Assembly (NCBI RefSeq): GCF_040954835.1
Contig: NC_090697.1
Coordinates: 3,980,501-4,044,500, forward strand
Reading direction: 5' to 3'
DNA from: Lepisosteus oculatus
Taxonomy: Eukaryota > Chordata > Actinopteri > Semionotiformes > Lepisosteidae
Length of the DNA: 64,000 nucleotides
Below, piece by piece: positions 43,658 through 56,074 of the stretch. The position numbers and the translations under genes were made by a program. Within the stretch, counting starts at the first letter, position 1; the number at the start of each line of letters is the position of its first letter. The notes under the pieces were generated by a model. That model saw only the letters and a program-made list of their open reading frames with translations, did no database searches and was not told the DNA's origin.

Positions 43658-46073
43658 CAGATGCAGCCATTCAAAGTGCGCGGTACAGACACATACGGGG
43701 TACCGCGGTACGTGATTGGTTGACCGACAGGGGCACTCGTGGTCCGTTGGTCTGTCGTAGAAAGATTTACAGTAAACATCTTTACTGTGCCCGTTGTAGT
43801 ATTGAATATTCATATGGAATTTTACCACTGAAGGGAAATCTTAGTAGCTGAGCATAAAAAGAATAGGAGCATACTGCAACGCGTGTGAAGGCCATAAACG
43901 ATATTAATTTTGGAACATAAACATACAGTATATGGCTGGTCTCGGTACATTAAAGAAAACATACACGAAACATGATTTCATTATGACCAGAATCGGTCTT
44001 GAGATATTTTTAACTTGATTTACAGTATTTGAGAGGTATGTCTTGACACCGATACTACGTAAATACTGCTCACGTATATGTTTCTAGGTTTATATTATGC
44101 ATTTCATATGGTCAAATTACTTTTGAGCAACTGATAAGAAGCGCGAAACGGTATACCCAGGGTGTTTTAGTTTTCTTTTTGTTTTAATGCAGTGCAGTGG
44201 ATTGATTAGAGATATCAAGTACATACAAGTCATTTTTTAAATGTTGTAGTTCGTCTTGTAAAAATGTGAATATATGATTTGGGCAAACAGAGCCGCAAAG
44301 AAGGACATTATGGGTTGTTGTTTTTTTTTTGCAGTTTTATCTAGAACAAGCGATGCTTAAACCTTTGTCTGATTCTTGTGAAACTATCCACACGACAGTT
44401 ACCTAGGAGTTGATCAGTGATGTCACTGATGGGATGTTTCTAAAAATCCATCCTCTGTAAAACGTCTTCTCCAGTTGTCCTGCATATGTATTCGCTAATG
44501 AAGCTGTGTGTTCTGAGCCTGGTTCTCTACATTTCTGTATGAACCAGCTTAGAGGGCTAAAGACAGCTTGTGTTTAAATTGAGTGTAAGGTAATTTATGC
44601 TTCTAAAGTCATGGTCAGCATTTATTATTGTACTGTGCTGTAAACTTGTTCTGTGCCTAATTACATTATTTTATAGCTTTATCAAATCTGTACATTGTCT
44701 GTTGATAATGTTTCTGTAGTGCTTTTTCAGCCCTCAGCATGTGACCGCGCCGGTGGTGCTGTGGGTGAGGTTCCTGACTCCCATATCACATGGTCTGTGA
44801 TGGAATCCCGCTGGAGCCGTGACTTTTTTTTAACAAACATTTCTTTGAAAAAATGAAATGTTTCCCTTGGTCAGAGATTAAATAAAACCTCACTCGCACC
44901 AAACAAATTTATATTTCTAAATATCACAACAGGATCGAATTTAAGTCTTTTTAATAACAATGAATAGTCACCTATGCGTTACAAAATAAACATTTATACT
45001 GATTTGAATCGCGTTTTGATTTAAATCGTAAACGCGTGTTTAAATATGTGTTTAAAGGCGATATACTGTATAAAAGCGCTGATTCTCATGGAATGTGTTC
45101 CGCCGGGGATTTTAATCGCGTATCTAAGGAAAATTGCAGTGTAACTTTGTTCATGCACAAACAGTGGCATGTTACATTATAATTTGGGTGTCTCCTCTTG
45201 CCAGAAAGCTCTAAATTGCATTTTGAGTGCGGTTTTTGACTTTTTCTAAATTGCAACCCATGTATAAAGCTGATGCAGTTTAGACTGTATTCTAAACTGT
45301 ATTACAGCAGCACATTGGACAATGCAACGTCAATTGCAAAAATGCACTTAGAATCTGTACAAGCCCTACTATGAAAATTATTCAAGACCGATTCTGGTCA
45401 TAATGAAACCATGTTTCATGTATGTTTTATTTAAAGTACCGAGACCAGCCATATACTGTATGTTTATGTTCCAAAATTAATATCGTTTATGGCCTTCACA
45501 CACATTGCTGTATGCTCCTATTCTTTTTATGCTCAGACACTAAGATTTCCCTTCAGTGGTAAAATTCCATATAAATATTCAATACTTAAATGGGCACACT
45601 TAAGACATTAAATATACATATACATACTGTATGCAGTACAGTTTGCATACGGTAATATGTTTATGTTCCTAAATCAATCTCTTTTATGAGCATGTGAAAG
45701 ACATGGTGAATCGATTCTCAAAAATTACTGTACTTTGCATGATTGGAAACAAATGCGTGATTGCGAAATGCTGTGGTGTTACTTTTACAAAGATGGTCAA
45801 TGAAAAAAAGAATGTGGATCAGGGCAATACTTTGAGTTTACACTTACAGCTCGTCCAAGGTCATTCATTATTAATACTATTAGAAATATCTTCGTAAAGA
45901 CTTGGATGGCGACAGCTCAAACATGAGAGGTTGAGCTTTATTAGCTCCACATTGCAGAAATTCCGGATACTCTTATTTTGCTAGCGGTATTTTCCGGTAA
46001 CTTGCGGTAGACTGCGTACAGTGTACCGGAAAATAATGCGGTATCGCCCGCGCATTTTGAATGGCTGCATCTG
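43658..46073. mobile_element. Long-TIR DNA element with TA target duplication
   Basis: The ends are CAGATGCAGCCATTCAAA and its reverse complement, flanked by TA on both sides. Long inverted arms continue inward: 43790-44010 pairs with 45370-45600, including TATATGGCTGGTCTCGGTAC and GACCAGAATCGGTCTTGA against their complements. The outermost parts of the arms have diverged. The middle (44690-45000) holds a tRNA-like stretch. There is no transposase ORF, so it is non-autonomous. The TA target suggests the Tc1/mariner side, but the terminus is not one I recognise. Further copies are at 17508, 6247 and 26576. Confidence 0.75.
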
Positions 46074-46074
46074 T

Positions 46075-46950
46075 AAACAGTCAATTTAATAATGTTTATT
46101 TTGAAATAGAAAATGGGGGAAATAAAACAATAAATTAAAAGAAGCACTAGCTCATAGTATGAACACCTGAGTGCCCTGAAATTCCCTATATAAATACCAG
46201 GGGTAGTTAACCTAAAACTGATACATTTAACTGTGAAAAAATCACGTCAAAAACAAAATTCTGTCTAGACTCTCGATTTTTCTTGGTTCATTATAGTTCA
46301 GTGTCTTCTTTTCATTCTCTTTTAGTTTCAGGACCATAGTTCATGGATGTCCATAGTCCATTTCCTACTGTCAGATTCCAAGTAGCAAAACACAGAGCTT
46401 AAGAATTTGGCAAACTTCTCTCATTCTTCTCCACAACTACTGGCTCAATAGTCAACTTATATAGAATAGAACAGGGTGCATTGTTGTTCTTTGTTCCAAC
46501 AATTACCTGTTGCCATCTTAGGTCTGGGTGTGGCCATTTTTATGCAAGCAAACTGATATTAAATGTCTCAAAGTAAATACTGTCCCTTCAGGATGACATC
46601 TCTAGTGGCATCACAATACACACTAATGGGCTTTGCTGAATTTATGAACTAGGCAATTCAATATTTTTCATTATGGAGTGAAAATCATACTCAAAAGATG
46701 CACTACCAAATATCATACTGATTTCAATTTTAAGAGTCTGGAGCAGTAAATACAGGGTCCCCAAAACCCCTGGGTTTGTGTTGTGGCATTAGTGACATAA
46801 TGTATAGTTTTATTGCAGATAAAGTAAGGACATTTAGTACAGGCAGTAACAGTTGAAATCTGTGCATAATAATTATTCTGATGTATAAATAATGTATGCA
46901 TTCCAGGTCATGATTATAGTATTTATGAACATTTTTTCTTCATTAACTTA
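46075..46950. other. Intergenic, nothing recognised
   Basis: AT-rich sequence between the long-TIR element and the solo LTR, with no conserved ORF or repeat match elsewhere in the window. Confidence 0.5.
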
Positions 46951-46951
46951 T

Positions 46952-47501
46952 TGTCATGGGAGCTGGATCTGACTCCCATGAAGTGCATTGTTAAAGACTC
47001 TATGCAGACGGTATAATCTGGAAATGACTGGAGAAGGACATCAGGGGAAGGTACAGCAGGATTAGGATGGGTTGATAGACAGGGGGTGACTGTAGTGATC
47101 CGGTGCACGGGGGGAAATGTGGAAGCAACCAAATCCAGGAAAGTCCAAAACGGGACGTTGGGGTGCAGTCCGTAATCCAAAGGCTGGGAGATCCATCCAA
47201 GACAGATACACTTACAATCACCGGGAAGGGGAACCGAGACCAGGAACACAAAGAACTAAAAGCATAACGGGACCAGGCGATCTGAATCTTGGACCAAGAC
47301 GGTAGGGACGCCAGGGAATAAGGCCTGCCCTCGGGCTACCTACGAGCCTTGTGGCGTCCATCTTCCAATACTGAGCCAGGAACTGCAGAGACGCTAGGCT
47401 TTTAACCAAAATACATACAAGACACACCAGAGAATAATAAAAACTAATTGTAACAGAAAACGGTAGGTGCGCTCTCTAGAGGAGGGAAGTAAAACGTAAC
47501 A
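46952..47501. mobile_element. Solo LTR, 550 bp
   Basis: It begins TGTCATGGGAGC and ends AAACGTAACA (TG...CA), with perfect 5-bp flanking repeats CTTAT (46947-46951 and 47502-47506). It is GC-rich against an AT-rich background, with no internal coding region. It looks whole as a single LTR. Family not determined; orientation uncertain. Confidence 0.82.
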
Positions 47502-47509
47502 CTTATCTG

Positions 47510-49440
47510 GTTAAATAGATCTGGTTAAGTATGCCTGAAGCCTTCTTGAAGTATAATATTTTTTTAAACATCATACTTGCCTGAATGATAAGATATCATT
47601 TGTGGGTATTCACCTGTGCAAAGGAATACATTATTGTCATTCATTTCTATAAGTGTTTAGTGTACTATTGAGTCATATTATTATAATTTTATGTGGTTTA
47701 AACACAGCTGCAGGCATGTAATATGTGTAAGATGTCAGTAACCCACGCAGCAGCATGTTATGGCTTTTTATTTTTCAATAATCTGATCAAGGCTGCAGTA
47801 CTATGTAAAACTGTAAGGTGGTGCAGTGAATCCATGCACTGCTTAAAATGTTTTAATATAATTTTAATGATCACTTGCAAAACAGTTGTATACATAATGG
47901 CATCTAAAAGAAGGCAATCTGCAAGAACAAATACTTGTATATACAATTTTGATGTTCAGTGTGGATATCTAAGGATAATACTTCACTGAATTCTTTAATG
48001 TGTTTGGCACATCAGAAATGTTTTTTTTCTCCATGTATTTGTAGCGGAGCTAGTTCGGATATGGTGACGTCAGCGCCCTCACTGCGTGTAGCAGGGACCT
48101 CGGCTACTGGGGCTGAGGGAGGTCTCCTTTAGCTCATGCAGCTGGTTCCCTGTTGCGTTCCGCCGGAGACCCGGGTTCGTCTCCCAGGTGCTGCGGGACG
48201 GAACAGATGGCGGGGGGCATGACACCGCGCGGAACCGCGACGGTCACATATTCAGCTCACGAGCTTTTAAAAACCACGTGCTGTAAAGGAGACACTTACT
48301 GTTCCATTTTAAATAGATCCCTTAAAAATAAAAAAATAGCAATGTAAATTCATAAATGTAAAATGAATTCATGCACTAGCAAAATCCAAAAGTATTGTAA
48401 ATATCTATCTTTTGTCATCGTCTCCTCATGTCAGTTATAAATAGTCAAAATATATAATAAAACACGGGAATCCTGCAGGACAGCATGACTGAAAGGCAGA
48501 TTAGCATGTATGAGTAAAACACTACATAATCATGTTTTGAAATTCTAGGAAAAAACATCCTTGTCACTAGCTGCTATCAATAAAACAAAAGAGATTCACC
48601 GAAATTGATTACCTCCTGCCCAGTTCACTGAACCGTTTCACACTATCAATTGATTTCATTTTTATTTGTCATTATACTTACATGAGTGCATAGTATAGTG
48701 AAAAGTGTTTCTCATTATTCTCTCAGGTGCAGTATATAAATAGTATACAGTATATATAGAATATATAGTGCATCGCCATTTGTATTGAAGATGTATCAGA
48801 TATTAAACTGAGATGAGCATATACTGGACTTAAAATTCATCAGATATCTACAGTACAATATATTGAGTGGAATGAACTGTTTGTTTGGTGTGTGCTTTTT
48901 TATTTGTGCTATTTTAAAAGCAAGGAGACGATGTGTGGGACAGTAGGAAATGCAGTTTTTTCTTGAAGAATTTAATGCCACAGTCTAAATTGAAAACTAC
49001 AAGTGTTGCTTAGTGATGAATTTACTTAATAGGAAGTTTCATTTTCCATTACACTGCAAAGAAAAAAAATATATAAACAACAGATAATTTACATTTACTG
49101 ATGTTATAATTCTTTTCAGAGGAAGTGAAACCAAAGCAACCAGAAGTGTTTCAATATTAAAACCAAAGAAACCTAAAACAAATGAAGGGAAGAAGATGAA
49201 CAAAAATTTGCACAAAATTACCAAGAAACCAAAAACAGCAAAAGAGCATACTGTACTATACAAAAAAATGTTGTAAATAATGCAGAATTGTGGTGAGTGT
49301 GTGGTTTCTATTCCTTAAAGAGAATCTCTGGAGCTCTTTGAATTTTTACAGGACTGGGTAAAATCTGGAATGGAGGGACACCGGAACATAGACAACTGCA
49401 CAGACTTCAGAATTTTCTTAAATTAGTCTATTTTATGTTT
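47510..49440. other. Intergenic; one tRNA-like repeat head
   Basis: No gene is visible. Only the GC-rich patch at about 48040-48250 stands out (see the tRNA-like repeat). Confidence 0.5.
48120..48200 (+). repeat. tRNA-like sequence, probable SINE head
   Basis: An A-box-like TTTAGCTCATGCAGCTGGTT and a B-box-like CCCGGGTTCGTCTCCCAG lie at tRNA-like spacing in a GC-rich patch. The acceptor arm does not pair cleanly and no terminator follows directly, so a tRNA-derived repeat is more likely than a tRNA gene. Confidence 0.45.
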
Positions 49441-49459
49441 CTGTACTACATTTCTATAC

Positions 49460-49995
49460 CATTTATAATGGCTGGGAAGCTATTTTTAATGACACAAAGA
49501 AGCACAAACTGAGCGCTAACTAATCAACCTCCTGTGCCGTTGTAGGAGGGCTGAGTGATGTCACACCTCCAAAAAGAAAGCACTTTGTCTCACAAACAAT
49601 AACAATTGGAAAGATATTTTCAATGGCATAAACCTGCAGAATTGGAGCAATAATGAATTAGATCAGCTTGATTCTCCTGCACCATTCTATGGTGGCTGGG
49701 TGACTTCACACTGAAAAAAGAAGGTGCTATATCTTTCAAAGAAAAGCAGCTGGGAAGTTATTTTCAGTGGCACAAACCAGCACAAACACTGCACTAATGA
49801 ATCAGATCAGTCTAGTTGTCCTGTGCCATAGCAGGGGGGCTGAGTGACGTCACGCCCCCTGAAAAAGTAAGGTGCTACAGTATATCTTGGAACCAAAAGC
49901 AACAGTAATGCTACTTTGAACAGCAAAAACTGGCACAAATGCAGCAGTAACAAATAAGGTGGCTTTCATGTGCTGTTTGTAGGGAAGCAACTTTC
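49460..49995. repeat. Degenerate tandem array, about 144-bp unit, four copies
   Basis: The landmark GGCTGAGTGA(C/T)GTCAC recurs at 49549, 49694 and 49838, with a decayed fourth near 49982. Each is preceded by a GGCACAAA segment and a CCTGTGCC segment, and followed by AAGGTGCTATA or similar. The third copy has a perfect palindromic TGACGTCA. Confidence 0.75.
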
Positions 49996-50149
49996 ACAGA
50001 GCTATTTTCCAACCTATTACAATTAAATGTACCAATGTTGCCAAAGTAAGGAATTATTTTAAAACCCTTTTGTGTTAGAATAAATTTGTCTAAAGGAAGC
50101 TTGGTTTCTGAAGAAAACTAGTCTGTCAACCTGTCACAGCATTTGTCCC

Positions 50150-50265
50150 TGTAGTAGTTGCAAAGGAACAAGTAATAGGTTTATTTCATGCTAAAAAGAG
50201 AAGAAAGAGAAGAAAGAAAACACAATGTTTTGGCTGTGAAGCCTTCTTTGGGTGTGACACAATAA
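50150..50265 (-). repeat. Penelope-like element terminal fragment
   Basis: Reversed terminus with GGAACAAGTAATAGGTTTAT, the GAAGAAAGAAAACACAATGT block and AAGCCTTCTTTGGGTGTGA. It is paired with a similar fragment at 54632 upstream of T4. Confidence 0.65.
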
Positions 50266-50771
50266 AATGTCTAAGTTACAGATTGCTGTGGATAGATTTA
50301 GCATCTCTTTCTGTTGTAGAACAGAAAACATTTACAATAAACTTGCAATTATTTCACCTTCGATTTAAAGTTGTTTAGACATAGACAAAGTTCTTTAATA
50401 AGATGACAATCATTTTTTTATGGAATGCCAAGTAAAAACATTAAAATACATAAAATAAAATGAGAAACATTTAGTTTACAGAGCTTCAATTGCAAAAACT
50501 TAGCATTTTGGCTTTTAATTGCACAACAGACTTACTCTTTCACAGTGAAATACTGCACTACAGCTCTACAGTCTCATCAGATATCAAAATTGAAATGGAG
50601 TAACAAAGGTCACAATTTGCACAGTGTGAAGAACACTTGTACACCTACTTCCTAGGTTATGTAAGATTCAACATTTGTACATTTGGATTTATGGGCCACG
50701 GGGCCCATAATACAGTTTTCAAGTTACAGATATTTGACATCTGATACAGTACAAAATGAGCAAATAGTAAG

Positions 50772-51310
50772 TTCCTTTAATGGTTAATGGAAACTCCCTT
50801 CCACCACCACAAATGTGTAGCACCCATCTGGATGTTGCAACAGCAGTCAAAGTGTGCATGGTACGCTCACCACACCTCAACTACCAGTGGGGAGGAGAAC
50901 AGAGTAATGAAGCCAATTCAAAGATGGTGATTATTAAGACGCCATGATTGGCAAAGACCAATGGGAAATTTGGCTAGAGGAAAACCACTGCAGAAAAACC
51001 ATGGGACTTTTAAGGACCACAGAGAGTCAGGACCTTGGTTTTACGGCTCATCAGAAGGACAGTGTCTTATTTTAAAGTATAATGTCCCCGTCACCATACT
51101 GAGGGCATTAGAACCCACACAGACCACAGAGTGAGCACCCCTATTGGCCCCACTAACACCTCTTCCAGCAGCTCTCCCTGGAAGGTGGAGGTCCCTGGAG
51201 GTGTAACCAGAGGTCTCCCTGGTAAAGGCACGGGCCAGGCTCACCCCTGCTTAGCTTCATCGGGTTGCCAGTGTGAACTGCAGGGTGACATAACTGCTGA
51301 CAAAGGAAGA
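50772..51310 (-). repeat. 5S rRNA-derived SINE-like repeat, long copy
   Basis: On the minus strand the 5' end reads GTCACCCTG, then GAAGCTAAGCAGGGGTGAGC, then CCAGGGAGACC. These correspond to the 5S rRNA blocks ACCACCCTG, GGAAGCTAAGCAGGGTCGG and GGGAGACC that span its internal promoter. The body continues with the conserved family sequence shared with 15615-15840 (CCATGATTGGCAAAG). Confidence 0.75.
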
Positions 51311-51339
51311 AATAAAACAAGCGATACAATAAGCAATAG

Positions 51340-52304
51340 TGTTTGAATATGTAATTAAAAGCATAAGTTATAAATCAAGGCAATGCTTGTAGTTTCAGGG
51401 TCACACAAAGAACTGAAACTAAAATATTTTATTCATCTGAGATTTCAAACCTTTGAAAAACCTTTTTAAGATGCCTGTCTTTGTTGCTATGATATAGAGC
51501 ACAGTAAATGTGCTATCTGAGTAATATTTCAGTGCACATGGAATATAACTATACTGTAATAACATTTTCACGGTGAAGGTGGTGTTTCCTTTGGAAAATG
51601 GCTGAATAAACACATTTAAAAATAATATCAAATTTCACTTTCTTTGTATTTTTCATTTATTTTACAAAAAATGAAGAAAAATAGATGATATATGAAAGAG
51701 CAAAGTTAATTTTCTTCACTCTAAATTCATCCAAATGTTATTTAATAATGTGTGAAAATAAATACATTAATACTTAGAAAATGAAATACAGAAACAAATT
51801 GGGATTTTATTTCCAAGCATCTGTTTTGCTGTTTACTAAGTCTGCTACACTATAACACAATTAAATCCGATGAGTTCTGAAGGAGGAATTTTAATTTGAT
51901 GTATTCTGACTATACACAGTATACAGGCATGTCCATAGTCTTGCTTTATTAAATATACAATATACAAGGCATGCCAAATAAAGATAAAATATTAGTTTTA
52001 TCTTGCCTTAAATTATCCAAGATTAAGTTAATTAATCTTAGGAAGGACTGCTTTATTTAGAATATGGCACCTTACATCATCATATCTGCCCTCCGGGGAA
52101 GTCTCAGAAAACACATAGGTAATATAAATAGAGATACATAGACTGTAAGGGGTGTACTGTATTTGTTCAAAGAAGGGAGAAATTGTAATAGAAATGTACC
52201 TAACCTAAATACCTAGATTGTATTAATTTGGTATTTTGAGTATCCAAAGTGTTCCTTAAAAAATATTGTTAAATTATAAAAATACGTTATTAAAAATACT
52301 TCCT
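51340..52304. other. 5' flank of T3, no gene
   Basis: AT-rich. A possible acceptor TTCCTTCAG ends at 52309, nine bases before the T3 start codon, hinting at a spliced 5' UTR. I could not identify a TATA box with confidence. Confidence 0.4.
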
Positions 52305-52317
52305 TCAGTTTAAACCA

Positions 52318-53346
52318 ATGGATGTGTCTATGCTTCAAGAGCTCAGAAAAGAAAATTTTTGCTATCCCACAATTAATGGATCCTGCACAAGGGAAGTGCG
52401 TTCTCTGACAACTTACATTTTGTTATATATTTTGCTTTCAACTGGGATGATAATCACAATATTTGGAAACCTGGTTGTTATGATTTCAATAACCTATTTT
52501 AAGCAGCTTCACACACCAACAAATATGCTTGTACTGTCACTAGCCCTTGCAGATTTTCTGCTGGGGATGTCTGTGATGCCTTTCAGCATGATCAGATCTG
52601 TTGAAACCTGTTGGTATTATGGAGACATGTTTTGCCAGCTGCACTCCAGTTTTGATATGTTTCTGACTACAGTTTCAATTTTCCATCTGATATTTATAGC
52701 TCTAGATCGCTATCAGGCTGTGTGTAATCCACTGCATTATTATTCAAAAATTACAAATCGTGTTGCTTGGCTGATGATTGGTGTAAGTTGGGGAGTTGCT
52801 GCAATATATACATATGGACTTCTATATTCCAGAGGCAATGCAGAGGGTTTAAATGAATATGTATCAAGTACATATTGCTTAGGAAGTTGTGTACTTTTTT
52901 ATAATGCATTATGGGGGTCACTGGACACATTGATTGCATTTTTCCTGCCTTGTTGTATTATGGTGGGTTTGTATACAAAAATATTTTTCATAGCCAGGAA
53001 ACATGTAGTACAAATTGGCACAAAGACTGATCAAGAAAAAAAAGACAGATTTTCTGAGAAATCTGAATGGAAAGCTGCAAAAACACTAGGTATTGTGGTT
53101 GGTGTTTTTATACTCTGCTGGATGCCTTTCTTTGTTAATTCCATTATAGATCCTTTCACTAACTTTTCTACCCCTGCAATTCTCTTTGAACTCTTTGTCT
53201 GGCTAGGCTACTTCAATTCTACCTTAAATCCAATCATTTATGCATTCTTTTATCCTTGGTTCCAGAAATCACTAAAACTTATTGTTACATTCAGAATATT
53301 TACCAAACATTCTTCTAGTACAAAATTGTTTTCTGAACAAATCTAA
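52318..53346 (+). CDS. Trace amine-associated receptor T3 (TAAR13-like)
   Basis: This is a 342-residue TAAR starting [17 protein letters not shown]. It has N-terminal cysteines 15 and 23 with an NGS glycosylation site, C3.25, D3.32 (113), DRY (130-132), D5.42 (203, eight residues before P5.50), CWMPFF in TM6 and [16 protein letters not shown] in TM7. The segment [12 protein letters not shown] and the ECL2 segment SSTYCLGSC resemble, from memory, the zebrafish cadaverine receptor TAAR13c, in which D3.32 and D5.42 hold the two amines. A diamine ligand is therefore a reasonable inference. The start is the only ATG before the first cysteine with a sensible length. Confidence 0.93.
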   Translation: MDVSMLQELRKENFCYPTINGSCTREVRSLTTYILLYILLSTGMIITIFGNLVVMISITYFKQLHTPTNMLVLSLALADFLLGMSVMPFSMIRSVETCWYYGDMFCQLHSSFDMFLTTVSIFHLIFIALDRYQAVCNPLHYYSKITNRVAWLMIGVSWGVAAIYTYGLLYSRGNAEGLNEYVSSTYCLGSCVLFYNALWGSLDTLIAFFLPCCIMVGLYTKIFFIARKHVVQIGTKTDQEKKDRFSEKSEWKAAKTLGIVVGVFILCWMPFFVNSIIDPFTNFSTPAILFELFVWLGYFNSTLNPIIYAFFYPWFQKSLKLIVTFRIFTKHSSSTKLFSEQI

Positions 53347-54630
53347 ACAATGATATGCATCCCAGCAGATTAAAATTATTTTAAGATAGTATTTTTTTAT
53401 TTTATTAAGTCAATTAAGATTGTAGAAAAGTTAAAAAAAATGGCCTTGCAAACATTCATTTTACTTTCTTATTATTTGCAATAGTAAAATAGAATTGGGA
53501 AACTAATCCTAACATTTATCTGTTATTATTTTCAAAAGCTAGCAGCACTCAGAAGTGTTAAACCTAATAAAACCATCATTAACCAACAGAAAAAAAGCGA
53601 CAAGGGAATTTCATATTGTGCCTCTGATGAATCAATGCAGAGCAAGCTTTTCTTCCTCAAGAAACAAGTGACGTAGATAACTTAATCCCGAATTCTTTTC
53701 CATTTCTGTTGTTTTCAACTTCCTTAAGTTTCTCCTCAATGATGAAAAGTGAGGGGAAAGCTACAGTGAAAAAGTCATATGAATATCTTCAAATGGAAAT
53801 AAGGATAAGGATGCGGAGAGGTGTGTGTTCTAGCGTATGTATAGTCAGTGTTTGAGTAGCAAGTGCATGGCAGTTTGCATTATTCAATACATGTTTTGTT
53901 ACTGTGTTTTAATGTGGTAATTAAAAAGTGCAATCTTGTAGTTAATAATTTGTTGCAAAATTGTTTACTTCAAATTAAGAAATTATTTCTTTCTTCACTT
54001 TTGTGATATTTTAAAATGGAATTCCTCCAATGAAAATGAATATAACGTACATAAAAAGGCAAAATAAAGTAATTGATGTTTGTATTTTAGAAAAGACAAC
54101 ACTGAGCAGTATTTAGTATTTGTTTACTGAATGTTTTGTAGGCAATAGTTTTTTTTTTATTCTTGTTACACAGATGGTTTTCATATACAGTACAGAAGAA
54201 TAAGAAAAGGAATTACTGACTCCTTTTTAGTGTTGAATCTGAATTAAAATGATATACTGATGTATGCATTCTGACTGATTTAGAACAGTAATTGATGCTG
54301 GTGTGCTCTAATATGATTGATTCACATAAGTACTAGCAGTTATTCAGATATTTAGTCATGATAATAATGCAGTTTCAAATTTAAAATTATATATCATATA
54401 TACAGTACATTAAGCAGGAGAAATCAGTTACAAAGTTCATAGCTATCATGTTTCAACATTAGATACATGTATGTTATAGCTATGAATGAAATATAGTATA
54501 TGCTATCAATGAAATTATATTTTCATCCAAAAATAATGTTGAATAAAAATCCTATTCAATTTGTAAATGTTTTGATTAGTTAATAATATCAAGTATTTCA
54601 GAACCTTAATAAAAATGTATAAATGAAAAT
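53347..54630. other. 3' flank of T3, no gene
   Basis: AT-rich sequence with no conserved ORF, RNA gene or recognised repeat. Confidence 0.5.
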
Positions 54631-54631
54631 A

Positions 54632-54750
54632 TAGGTGGGTAGCTGCGTCAGCATGCGTTAGCTGCAAAGGAACAAGTAATAGGTTTATTCCATGCTGAAA
54701 AAAAGAAGAAAGAGAACACAACGCTTCGGCCGTGGAGCCTTCTTTATGTG
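54632..54750 (-). repeat. Penelope-like element terminal fragment
   Basis: Reversed terminus with GGTGGGTAGCTGCGTCAGCA and CGGCCGTGGAGCCTTCTT, followed by a (TA)7 microsatellite at 54757-54771. Confidence 0.7.
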
Positions 54751-55424
54751 TGAAAATATATATATATATTTAACACTGAATAAAACTGAATCTGGATTAT
54801 CAACACCCACTAACCACTTTAGCAATATTGTTATGTGATTACCTAAGACCTATATTAAATCAAGAGTGCAATTCAGCAATATCTATACTTTAAAATGGTT
54901 GTAGTAATGCAATACTTTAACCTGTTCTCTACTTGCCTCACATTTCAAGAAATACAAAAGCAAGTTAAGTTCCTAAAAACCTTGATACTAATCATGTCAG
55001 TAGTTCACTCTATGCCCATGTCCCTAGGGAAACATTTCTCAATAATGGTTGTAAAAACTGTAAAAACCCAGTGTGCCCTAGTTTTTATCCCAGCTTGACC
55101 CTATGCGGTTTATTTAAACACATAACATTAATAATAACGTGACTGAATAATATGAACTTTACAGATTTTTAGAAGTCAAATTGTAAGCTACAGGTTGTTA
55201 TGGGTAAAATGTGGAGTCTCTTTCTGTTGTAGACGGGAAAACATCTACATTAAACTTGAATTTATTTCACCGTTGATTAACAGTCGTTCAGAGAGAGACA
55301 AAGTTATTTATAATTTTCAATAAATAAATTGTTAGGGAATTCTGAGTAAAAAAATAAAATCCATAAAATAAAATAAGAAACATTTAGTTAACAGAACTGC
55401 TATTGTAAAAATTCATCATACTGG

Positions 55425-55600
55425 GACATTAAGACTCTCACAGACCACAGAGAGAGCGCCTCCTGCTAGTCTCACTAATACCTCTTCCAGTAGCAACCTT
55501 CCTTTTTCAGGAGGACTCCCTGGTGCAAGTACAGGCTAGGCTCACTCCTGCTTAGCTTCATTGGGTCGCCAGTGTAAACTGAGGCGTGATGTAACCGCTG
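55425..55600 (-). repeat. 5S rRNA-derived repeat, head portion
   Basis: The minus strand has GAAGCTAAGCAGGAGTGAGC and CCAGGGAGTCC, matching the 5S-like head of 50772-51310. It lies at the same place relative to T4 as that copy does to T3. Confidence 0.65.
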
Positions 55601-56074
55601 AAAAAGGAAGAAATGAAATAAGCAATACAATAAACAGAAGTAGTTGCATATATAATTAAAAGCAGTTATACGTTATAAATCAAGGGAATGTGTTTTTTTT
55701 TCTATTAGTGGACCTGATTTAAATATTCAAAGTCCTCAAAGGTTTCTAAAGTCAAAGTCAAATCTACAGGACCTCTTCGGAATTATCAGTGACAATAACA
55801 GAATTCACAATTGTAAATTAAATGGAAGTGCATTTTAAACTGGGAACAGGAGGCACTTTTCACATAATAGTGATTTATACAGTTCTAGAGGAGGACAAAT
55901 TTCTCATCTGACCCTCTTAGCATCTCTTACACAAAAATATCACTGAGTAGCCCATTTGTGCTTCCTTCTTTCTTGATTTTTGTTCCTGCTACATATAGAC
56001 ATTTCTCACTCACACTTACTCTGTCCTGAGAGTGCACCCCACTCAAAGTCCTAATAAAAACTGAGACTTCCCTC

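Noticed and set aside
43499-43851. 109- and 79-residue frames near 43.6 kb
   Set aside because: They overlap the terminus of the long-TIR element, and no conserved motif is seen in either strand.
48120-48200. Functional tRNA gene
   Set aside because: A and B boxes are present, but the acceptor stem does not pair well and there is no clean T-run just after, so a SINE head is more likely.
49039-49263. 74-residue minus-strand frame rich in Phe and Leu
   Set aside because: The composition follows from an A-rich + strand; no motif, and no conserved copy elsewhere in the window.
51160-51310. 5S rRNA gene
   Set aside because: Only parts of the 5S sequence are matched, with many differences, and it runs into a long dispersed body.
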